Shown piece after piece: positions 1 to 5,873 of a stretch of 10,547 bases of DNA; positions within the stretch are counted from its first letter, which is position 1, and the number at the start of each line of letters is the position of its first letter. The notes below the pieces were generated by a model. The model was not told where the DNA came from and made no database searches. It was given only the letters and a program-made list of their open reading frames with translations. Origin of the DNA: an uncultured Eubacteriales bacterium (GTDB lineage Bacteria > Bacillota > Clostridia > Oscillospirales > Oscillospiraceae); the NCBI GenBank assembly GCA_900553545.1, contig USDP01000047.1:1-10547 (forward strand), given 5' to 3'. Made by a program: the position numbers and the translations under genes.

Positions 1-1317
1 GCTGCCCAGCAGCGGCAGCAGATCGGCCCCGACGTCCTCCGCCGCGAACGGCGGGGCGTTGTATCCGGCCATATAAAAAGCGTAGAGATCGGGGGCCTGA
101 CCGGCGGTGATCTGTGTGCGGAGCTGGTCGGCGGGCGCATAATCGGTATAATTGGAATCGGAGTAGATCTCGTAATCGACACGGAATTTGTCCTGGCTCC
201 GGTTGAAATCCTCGATCATCGTGGTGAATTGCGGCATCATGGCGTCTCCGGCGGCGATCGCGAGCGTGAGCACTGTTTTTTCAGGCGCCGGGCCGGGCAC
301 GCGGCGCAGGATGGCCAGCGCCGTGTCGTCCGGCGAGTAGAGGAGGAAACCAAATTCGGGCTGGAAGAGCTGGCTGGCCGTGTTCTTCAGGCCCTGTTCC
401 TGCCAGCTGACGAGGACTTCCGCGGCGGTCAGCTCCGCCGTCTCGGCGTCAATGCTCTTGCTGCTGCCGCAGAGCAGGCGGCCATCTGCGGCGAGGCCGA
501 GACCGGTGAGATTCGTTTCACAGGGCAGCGTATCTGTGGGTGCAAGCGTCTCGGGTGCGAAGCGGCGCAGTTCCGGCAGCGGGGTCGCGCCATAGCGGTC
601 GCGCGTCAGGACGCAGAGCGTCCCGCTGGATAGGGCCATCGTCTCGTAGGCCCAGCCGTCGTCCGTCTCGGCGGTCTGCCGTGCGATCTCCGCGCCGGCC
701 TTGTCCAGCAGCACGAGCAGCGAGGAGCTGAGCAGCAGGAAGCCGTGCTCCGTCGTGCGGAGCTGTGAAAAGCGTGCGCCGTTTTCGGCGTAGATCGTTT
801 GCAGCAGGATCGTCTCCTGTATCGTCCCGGCGCTGTCATAGTGCGTGAGGGCGAGCTTGCCGATGGTTGTGGACTCGGAGAAGTGGACGGCACCATGTCC
901 ATCCGCGTAAGCGCCCGGCAGACTCCCGCTCAGCAGCCAGAAGCCGTCTTCATTGTCTGAACCAAGCGCGTAGAGATATTCCGCACCGTCCGGCAGCGGC
1001 AGCGCCTCGGCCTCGCCGTCGAGCGGCATCCGAGCCAGCGCGAGTCCATCCTCGGTGAAGCCGCCGACGAGGATCACATCACCCAGAACGGTCAGGGCTG
1101 TCGCGGACAGGAGCGGCGCGGGCAGCGGAAGCGTCTGATATTCATAGTGAAATTCGCCGCCAGTGGATTCAACTGGCGCGGCGGTGGAAGCGCTGTCCAG
1201 TGTTGTAGTGGGCTGCGCGTCAGGCAGGGAAACGGTCGTCACCTCGTGCGGCGCGGCACAGCCGCAGAGCAGCGCGAGCAGCAGAAAAACGGCAAAGAAG
1301 GGCCGGAATTTGTTCAT
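1..1317 (-). CDS. Lipoprotein: propeller-like region fused to ABC-type extracellular solute-binding domain (partial, 3' end missing)
   Basis: An open frame of 439 codons runs from ATG at 1317 off the left edge without a stop. It starts with a lipoprotein signal peptide: MNKFRPFF, a hydrophobic stretch, then a lipobox-like LLCGC with the acylated Cys at residue 20. A Ser/Thr/Pro-rich linker follows to about residue 55. Residues ~60-345 are rich in short strand-turn repeats (for example GFWLLSGSLP and GFLLLSSSLLVLLDKAG), which suggests a beta-propeller; this is inference. From ~residue 348 a family 1 solute-binding domain begins: TVLTLAIAAGD, then FTTMIEDFNRSQDKFRVDY, then ITAGQAPDLYAF. The FN...Y.V.Y and AG.APDL pattern is typical of that fold. 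The protein probably binds a ligand, such as a sugar or peptide, on the outer face of the membrane. The start is set by GGAGG at 1323-1327, 5 nt upstream. The gene is divergent from the BlaI-type repressor and its promoter overlaps operator-like dyads. No permease gene is visible in the window. Confidence 0.85.
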   Translation of the reverse strand, partial: MNKFRPFFAVFLLLALLCGCAAPHEVTTVSLPDAQPTTTLDSASTAAPVESTGGEFHYEYQTLPLPAPLLSATALTVLGDVILVGGFTEDGLALARMPLDGEAEALPLPDGAEYLYALGSDNEDGFWLLSGSLPGAYADGHGAVHFSESTTIGKLALTHYDSAGTIQETILLQTIYAENGARFSQLRTTEHGFLLLSSSLLVLLDKAGAEIARQTAETDDGWAYETMALSSGTLCVLTRDRYGATPLPELRRFAPETLAPTDTLPCETNLTGLGLAADGRLLCGSSKSIDAETAELTAAEVLVSWQEQGLKNTASQLFQPEFGFLLYSPDDTALAILRRVPGPAPEKTVLTLAIAAGDAMMPQFTTMIEDFNRSQDKFRVDYEIYSDSNYTDYAPADQLRTQITAGQAPDLYAFYMAGYNAPPFAAEDVGADLLPLLGS

Positions 1318-1347
1318 AAATACCTCCAATCAGAGTCATTGGAAAGA

Positions 1348-1375
1348 GGCGCGCTGTATGCGCATACAGCGCGCC
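1348..1375. repeat. Perfect 28-bp palindrome in the lipoprotein 5' leader
   Basis: Each 14-bp arm reads GGCGCGCTGTATGC on its own strand, with no mismatch and no spacer. In the leftward transcript it would fold into a very stable hairpin about 20 nt upstream of the Shine-Dalgarno. No T-run follows it on either strand, so it does not look like a standard terminator. It could stabilise the mRNA or control translation, or be a DNA site for a dimeric protein. Confidence 0.7.
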
Positions 1376-1425
1376 GGTTGGTCGTTTGTGTATGTTTGCT
1401 GGGATGGGAACCTCCTTTCTACGAC

Positions 1426-1443
1426 AGACTATTGCAATCGTCT
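1426..1443. promoter_or_regulatory. Operator-like dyad 1 (candidate BlaI-family site)
   Basis: AGACTATTGCAATCGTCT is an 18-bp palindrome with one mismatched pair. It lies at the expected start point of the leftward transcript. Known BlaI/MecI operators have GACTACA...TGTAGTC-like arms, which this resembles without being identical. Assignment to the adjacent repressor is inference from sequence and position. Confidence 0.6.
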
Positions 1444-1449
1444 ACAATG

Positions 1450-1467
1450 AGACTACCACAATCGTCT
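1450..1467. promoter_or_regulatory. Operator-like dyad 2 (candidate BlaI-family site)
   Basis: AGACTACCACAATCGTCT is identical to dyad 1 except for the three central bases at positions 7-9. It starts 24 bp from dyad 1 and overlaps the -10 box of the leftward promoter. Confidence 0.6.
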
Positions 1468-1478
1468 GGAAAAGTCAA
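1450..1478 (-). promoter_or_regulatory. Leftward promoter of the lipoprotein gene
   Basis: Read on the minus strand, a -35 TTGACT (1473-1478) is followed after exactly 17 bp by a -10 TAGTCT (1450-1455). The -10 forms the end of an operator-like dyad (1450-1467), and a second dyad (1426-1443) covers the expected start point near 1443. The predicted 5' leader is about 126 nt. Spacing and -35 are good; the -10 matches TATAAT at only 3 of 6 positions. Confidence 0.65.
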
Positions 1479-1484
1479 GCGCTC

Positions 1485-1513
1485 TTGACAGATTTGGACG
1501 AATGTGATAGTCT
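1485..1513 (+). promoter_or_regulatory. Rightward promoter of the blaI-type/M56 operon
   Basis: A consensus -35 TTGACA (1485-1490), a 17-bp spacer and a -10 TAGTCT (1508-1513) lie 29 bp upstream of the repressor start. The design mirrors the leftward promoter, with only 6 bp between the two -35 boxes. The -10 is the end of an operator-like dyad (1496-1513), which predicts autorepression. Confidence 0.7.
1496..1513. promoter_or_regulatory. Operator-like dyad 3 (candidate BlaI-family site)
   Basis: GGACGAATGTGATAGTCT matches the reverse complement of dyad 1 at 14 of 18 positions and overlaps the -10 box of the rightward promoter. Dyads 2 and 3 lie symmetrically about 1481/1482, as do the two promoters. 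Confidence 0.55.
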
Positions 1514-1541
1514 GAAACCAACAACAGGCAGGAGGAAGACT

Positions 1542-1898
1542 ATGAAGTTGTTTGATTCGGAATGGAAGGTCATGGAGGTGCTCTGGCGGGAGAATGACCT
1601 GACGGCGAAGGAAATTTCGCTGCGGCTGGCGGAGTCCATCGGCTGGAACAAGAACACGACCTATACCGTCCTCAAGAAGTGTATCGACAAGGGCGCGATC
1701 GAGCGGCGGGAGCCGAATTTCGTCTGCCACGCCGCCATCACCAAGGCGCAGGCGCAGAAGGAGGAGGCCGATTCGCTGCTGGACAAGGTGTTCGGCGGTT
1801 CGGCGGAGCTGCTGTTTGCGTCGATCCTGTCGGATCGTCCGCTCTCGAAGGAAGAGGCCGCGCGGCTGCGCGCGCTGGTGGAGGAATACGAGGCATGA
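1542..1898 (+). CDS. BlaI/MecI/CopY-family winged-helix repressor
   Basis: The 118-residue product has the usual length of BlaI/MecI repressors (about 120-126). Residues 1-70 form the winged-helix DNA-binding domain: MKLFDSEWKVMEVLW, then NDLTAKEISLRL, then the recognition region WNKNTTYTVLKKCIDKGAI and the wing ERREPNFVCHAAI. Residues ~71-118 form the helical dimerisation domain with the family ending LSKEEAARLRALVEEYEA. In BlaI and MecI the membrane protease BlaR1/MecR1 triggers cleavage at Asn101-Phe102. By my alignment the matching pair here is Ser94-Ile95, so the cleavage site, if used, differs. The start is set by AGGAGG at 1530-1535, 6 nt upstream; in-frame codons further upstream would run through the promoter. 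The gene overlaps the M56 protease gene by ATGA, and the promoter carries an operator-like dyad, so autorepression is likely. Confidence 0.93.
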   Translation: MKLFDSEWKVMEVLWRENDLTAKEISLRLAESIGWNKNTTYTVLKKCIDKGAIERREPNFVCHAAITKAQAQKEEADSLLDKVFGGSAELLFASILSDRPLSKEEAARLRALVEEYEA

Positions 1899-3367
1899 AG
1901 GGGATGCAGGCGGCCATACTTGGTGGGAGCGCGATGATCCTGCTCGTCCTCGCGCTGCGGCTGCTTCTGAAAAAGCATCTGCCGCGGCGGCTGTTCCCGG
2001 CGCTCTGGTGCGCGGCGGCGGTGCGGTTACTGCTGCCGATCGAGATCCCGACGCGCTGGAGCGTCTGGAATCTGCTGCGCGGCGCGGAAGCTGCGCAGAC
2101 CGGAAGCACAGACGCGGCCATCCCGTTCCCGGCCCTGACGCAGGCCGCAGAAACAGCGACGGTGCAGACGGAAAAGGCCGGAGCGGTCAACCCCATTTTG
2201 CTGATCTGGGCGGTCGGGATGGCGCTGCTCGCGGCGTATTTTATCCTTGGATACGCGGTGATGGTGCGCCGGCTTCGCGGAACGCGCCTCGCGCCGCAGC
2301 CGTCTGTGGATGCGCTGCTGAATCGGTTCCGCTTTGCGCGCGATCCGCGCATCTGCCGCACGGCGAACCGCCGCGCGCCGCTGACGTTCGGCGTGCTCCG
2401 GCCGACGGTGCTGCTCCCAGAAGATCTGGAAACTGGGACGGCGCAGTTTCAACTGGTGTTAGCGCACGAACTGGCGCACATCCGGCGGAAGGACTGCCTG
2501 CGGAAGACCCTGTTTGCGGTCTGCCTCTGCCTGTACTGGTGGCATCCGCTGGTCTGGCTCATGACGGTGCTGGCAGGCCGCGATATGGAGCTGGCCTGTG
2601 ACGAGGCGGTTCTGCGCGCGCTCGGGCCGGTGTGCAAAAAGGCGTATGCGCTGACGCTGCTCGATATGGCGCAGCGGCGGCCCGCGCCCGCGCCGCTCTG
2701 CAGCGCCTTTGCACGCAGCCGCGCGGAGGAGCGCATCCGCGCGATCCTGCAATACCGGCGCGTCCCGGCCTGGGCCGGGATCTGCGCGGCGGTGCTGTTC
2801 GCGCTCTCAGCCAGCGTTTTTGCGACACAGGCGACTGCTCCAATCCGGACGGCACAGCCAACCGTGCAGAATGTTGAAGCCGTTCCGGCCGTGCAGGCTT
2901 TGGCGGAGCCGGACATCCGCTATATCGAGGCGGAGATCGTGCCGCTCGCGGCGGCGGAAGCGCCGAAATATGTCTGGCCGTTGGAGAATGCGGACGCTGC
3001 GGTGACAGATCCCTATGGGATGCGCGTGCATCCGCTGACCAAAACGGAACAATTCCATTCCGGCATTGATCTGGCCGCGGAGGGCGGGGAGAACGTGCTG
3101 GCCGTCGCGGATGGAACCGTCCTCGATTGCAGCTACAACGAGGCCTACGGCTACGTCCTGACGCTGGGCCACGCGGACGGCGTCCAGACGCAGTACGCCC
3201 ATCTGCGTGCATTTCTGGTCAGCCCCGGCGACACGGTCGTGCAGGGACAGGCGGTCGCGCTCGTGGGCGCGACCGGCTGGGCCACGGGGCCGCATCTGCA
3301 CCTCGGCGTAGTGGTGGACGGCGAGTTCGTCGACCCGCTCGCGGCGCTCAGCGGCGAACGGGAATAA
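1895..3367 (+). CDS. BlaR1-like M56 membrane metalloprotease fused to an M23 (LytM) peptidoglycan endopeptidase domain
   Basis: The ATG overlaps the repressor stop and gives 490 residues. Hydrophobic segments lie near residues 4-25, 32-52, 99-125, 206-228 and 292-310. The M56 zinc-protease domain sits on the cytoplasmic side: HELAH at 191-195 (HEXXH) and ELACDE starting at Glu232, the likely third zinc ligand. After the last membrane segment comes a linker (~310-365), then an M23 domain (~365-485) with every expected zinc and catalytic residue: HSGID with His388 and Asp392, YAH with His436, and HLH at 467-469. BlaR1 and MecR1 have a penicillin-binding sensor at this position; here an apparently active murein endopeptidase takes its place. 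Within the family, M56 proteins sense outside the cell and inactivate the BlaI-type repressor inside. I infer that this one senses or trims peptidoglycan directly. Joint M23/M56 proteins are, as far as I recall, known in Clostridia, but their signal is not. Confidence 0.92.
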   Translation: MKGMQAAILGGSAMILLVLALRLLLKKHLPRRLFPALWCAAAVRLLLPIEIPTRWSVWNLLRGAEAAQTGSTDAAIPFPALTQAAETATVQTEKAGAVNPILLIWAVGMALLAAYFILGYAVMVRRLRGTRLAPQPSVDALLNRFRFARDPRICRTANRRAPLTFGVLRPTVLLPEDLETGTAQFQLVLAHELAHIRRKDCLRKTLFAVCLCLYWWHPLVWLMTVLAGRDMELACDEAVLRALGPVCKKAYALTLLDMAQRRPAPAPLCSAFARSRAEERIRAILQYRRVPAWAGICAAVLFALSASVFATQATAPIRTAQPTVQNVEAVPAVQALAEPDIRYIEAEIVPLAAAEAPKYVWPLENADAAVTDPYGMRVHPLTKTEQFHSGIDLAAEGGENVLAVADGTVLDCSYNEAYGYVLTLGHADGVQTQYAHLRAFLVSPGDTVVQGQAVALVGATGWATGPHLHLGVVVDGEFVDPLAALSGERE

Positions 3368-3389
3368 GGGGAGTATCAGAAGCGACAAT

Positions 3390-3429
3390 AGCCTGCACCT
3401 GAGAGGTTCTCAGGTGCAGGCTCATTTTT
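3390..3429 (+). terminator. Rho-independent terminator of the repressor/M56-M23 operon
   Basis: Perfect 14-bp arms (3390-3403 and 3409-3422, AGCCTGCACCTGAG and its complement) surround a 5-nt loop and are followed by a run of five T at 3425-3429. It begins 22 bp past the stop codon. Read leftward it lies just past the regulator gene ending at 3439, but the T-run is missing on that strand, so it is probably weaker there. Confidence 0.9.
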
Positions 3430-3438
3430 GATCGCGCG

Positions 3439-4320
3439 TTATGAACAATCAGCTTCACGGAATGGCAGATAGTCGATGAATTTGCGGGCGGCGGGCGTCA
3501 GATGCGCCGCGTGCTTCATCGCCAGCCCGATGGAACGGTAATACGGCTCTTTCAGCGGGCGGATCTCAAGCCGCTAGGGGATGCGCCGCAGGATCATATC
3601 CGGCAGGATGCCGACGCCCATCCCGCGCTCGACCATGGCCATGATGGCAAAATCCTCCCACGTTGTGAACCGGATGTCCGGCCGTACCTGAGATTGCTCC
3701 AGCAGATCGGAGACTTCGGCCTTTCCGCCGTGCTCCAGAAGCAGGAACGGCAGAGCGTTCAAGGCCCGGATGTCGACCGCCTCCTGCTGCGCGAGCGGAT
3801 GCCCAACCGGCAGAACCACCTGATATTCATCCTGCTTGAGCAGGATGGTGTCGAATTTTGGACGCGTCGGCAGGCGCAGAAAGCCGCAGTCCACACGCCC
3901 TTTGTCGATCCACTGCTCTACCTCGTCATAATCGCCGAGCAGCATCTCATATTCAATGCCGGGATAGTCCTTTTGCAGCGCCGCAAAGAGGTTCGGCAGC
4001 CAGTGGATCGCAACACTGGAAAACGTGCCGATGCGGACGATGCCCGTCTCGATCCCGTTCATCCGGCAGATCTGTGCCTCCATCTCGCGGTGATCGCTCA
4101 GAATTTTCCGCAGAAACGGCATCGGCGCAGCGCCGGCAGAGGTCAGACAGACGCCGGACTTGCTGCGCTCCAGGAGCGTCATGTCCCATACCTGCTCCAG
4201 ATCCGCGACCATTTTGCTGACGGAGGATTGCGCATAATTCAGCTCCTGCGCGGCGCGGGTAAAGCTGCCCTTTTCCGCCGTTTTGACAAAGGCCAGATAT
4301 TTCAGCAGTGGATTTTCCAT
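3439..4320 (-). pseudogene. LysR-family transcriptional regulator interrupted by an in-frame amber codon
   Basis: From ATG at 4320 the frame encodes a typical LysR-type regulator. The N-terminal winged helix-turn-helix (residues ~1-60) includes FVKTAEKGSFTRAAQELNYA, then QSSVSKMVADLE and LLERSKSGVCLTSAG. A substrate-binding domain follows from ~residue 90, including GIVRIGTFSSVAIHWLP and later GMGVGILPDMILRRIP. A TAG at 3574-3576 (codon 249) stops it after 248 residues. The same frame then continues for 44 sense codons (RLEIRPLKEPYYRSIGLAMK, ending in RKFIDYLPF) to TAA at 3439-3441. Without the TAG the protein would have 293 residues, the normal family length. The missing tail forms part of the effector domain, so the truncated protein is probably impaired. 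A point mutation, a sequencing error or amber readthrough are all possible. It is divergent from the MATE gene, its likely target, and has only a weak ribosome-binding site. Confidence 0.9.
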
Positions 4321-4330
4321 AGATTTATCA

Positions 4331-4363
4331 TTCCATTCTTCGATGCAAAATATCTATAATATT
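4331..4363 (+). promoter_or_regulatory. Candidate promoter of the MATE gene with an AT-rich dyad
   Basis: A consensus -10 TATAAT (4355-4360) lies 67 bp upstream of the MATE start, with only a weak -35 (TTCCAT, 4331-4336) at 18-bp spacing, as is usual for activator-dependent promoters. Five-base inverted arms, AATAT and ATATT, surround CTATA at 4349-4363 and could be a LysR-type binding site. The regulator promoter must lie in the same 107-bp gap but I cannot place it firmly. Confidence 0.45.
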
Positions 4364-4427
4364 CGCTTTTTCTATTCTCACGCATCCGGTATCATATGGC
4401 AAGAACCTTTCATAGGAGCGTGTGAAG

Positions 4428-5796
4428 ATGAAAATGAAAACGCAGGAAATGGACATGCTGCATGGCCCGCTGGCCGGGAAACTGCTGCGCTTTACGCTGC
4501 CGGTCGCGTTGAGCAGCATTGTCCAGCAGCTGTTTAACGCGGCGGACACCGCCGTCGTCGGCAGCTTTGGCAGCGTGGACGCGCTCGCCGCCGTCGGGAC
4601 GAACACGGAGATCGCGGCGCTGGTTGACAGTCTCTGCCGGTCTGTCCATCGGCGCGAACGTCCTGCTCTCCGGCCAGATCGGACGAGGGGAAACGGGAAA
4701 AACACATGACGCGCTGCAAGCCGAAATGTACCTTGCCGCGCTCATCGGCGTGCTCGGCCTGCTTCCGGGGCAGTTCGCGGCGGTGCCGCTGCTGCGCCTG
4801 ATCCGGACGCCGGCGGCAATTTTTAACGACGCGGCGCAGTATCTGCGGATCTATCTGCTGGGCTATCCGTTTTTGCTGCTGTACGACTTTGGCGCATCTG
4901 CGCTGCGGGCGCGCAGCGACAGCCGCTATCCGTTTCTGGCGCTCGTGATCTCTGGGATCGCAAACGTCGTGTTCAATCTGTTTTTCGTGATCGTGTTCCG
5001 GATGGGCGTTGCCGGTGTCGCCATTGCGACCGATATTTCCGCGATCCTCTCGGCGATTCTGGTGCTGCACCGGCTGACGGAGGACGAGCTGTTTCGCTTT
5101 ACGTTCCGAACGCCGAAGCTCTCGCTGTGTACTGCCGGAGAGATCTTGAAAATTGGACTTCCTTCCGCTGTACAGGGCGCAGTATTTTGCTTCGCAAATA
5201 TTTTCGTGCAGGCATCGGTCAACCGTTTTGGCGAGACGGCGATCACCGGGAGCACCATCGCCATGAATTTTGAATATTTTACATATTATATCATCACGGC
5301 GTTCGGCCAGACCGCGGCCACCTTTACCAGCCAGAACCACGCCGCAGGACAGCTTGGCCGATGCAAGCGGATTCTCTGGCTCTGCCTTGGGTTGTCGACG
5401 CTTTGCAGCTCGATCCCGATTTTTACGATCGTCCTGTTCTGCGATGCTTTCTCCGGCCTGTTCACAACGGAGACCGCCGTGATCGAGTACGCCGCCGTGC
5501 GCATCCTGTGCATCCTGCTCTTTGAGCCGGTCTGCAATCTGTATGAGATCCCAGCGGGCGTCCTGCGCGGCAGCGGTCATGCGCTCTACCCTGCGATAAG
5601 CACCATGATCGGAACCTGCGCCTTCCGTATCCTCTGGATCTGCACGGTATTTCAGGCGAACCCCGCACTCCCGATGCTGTATCATGCGTTTCCACTTTCA
5701 TGGGCCGTAACGATTCTGCTGGTCAATTCCGGTTTCCTCGCCATACATCCCCTGCGAACGACCAGCAGGGCGGCGCGAAGTTCGCAGCAGGCGTGA
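4428..5796 (+). pseudogene. MATE-family multidrug efflux transporter, frameshifted
   Basis: Start ATG 4428 has AGGAG at 4414-4418, 9 nt upstream; GTG at 4422 would be too close. The first 68 codons read a MATE N-terminus: MDMLHGPLAGKLLRFTLPVA, then QQLFNAADTAVVGSFGSVDALAAVG. In this frame translation stops at 4709 after 93 residues. The rest of the protein continues in the +1 frame from about 4633 (SAGLSIGANVLLSGQIGRG) through multiple hydrophobic segments to TGA 5794-5796. The junction lies in a TCTCT run (4631-4635); restoring two bases would give SLSAGLSIGANV and a protein of about 456 residues, the normal MATE length with 12 membrane helices. MATE transporters export drugs or metabolites using a Na+ or H+ gradient. 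The intact remainder implies a recent mutation or a sequencing error; no clear programmed-frameshift heptamer is visible. Confidence 0.9.
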
Positions 5797-5814
5797 TTTT
5801 ACGGGCGCCCGGCA

Positions 5815-5843
5815 TTGCAAGCAAGGCGAATTTGTGGTAAACT
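5815..5843 (+). promoter_or_regulatory. Promoter of the polA-rimI-tsaD operon
   Basis: A -35 TTGCAA (5815-5820), a 17-bp spacer and a -10 TAAACT (5838-5843) lie 30 bp upstream of the polA start. The ribosome-binding site AAGGAG is at 5860-5865, 8 nt before ATG. The operon therefore does not depend on the broken transporter upstream. Confidence 0.65.
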
Positions 5844-5873
5844 GTTCACGATAACAAAGAAGGAGCTTTTGTC

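Noticed and set aside
1348..1375. The 28-bp palindrome as a transcription terminator
   Set aside because: No T-run follows it on either strand, and it lies within the leader of the lipoprotein gene.
1386..1541. Longer N-terminus for the BlaI-type repressor from an upstream in-frame start
   Set aside because: It would translate through the operators and promoter; ATG 1542 has an ideal AGGAGG and matches the family start.
2027..2452. Long frames antisense to the M56-M23, MATE, polA and tsaD genes
   Set aside because: These are by-products of high GC content; they show arginine-rich, low-complexity translation and overlap well-supported genes.
5802..5811. CGGGCGCCCG palindrome after the MATE gene as a terminator
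   Set aside because: The dyad is only 10 bp, has no loop and no T-run follows it.
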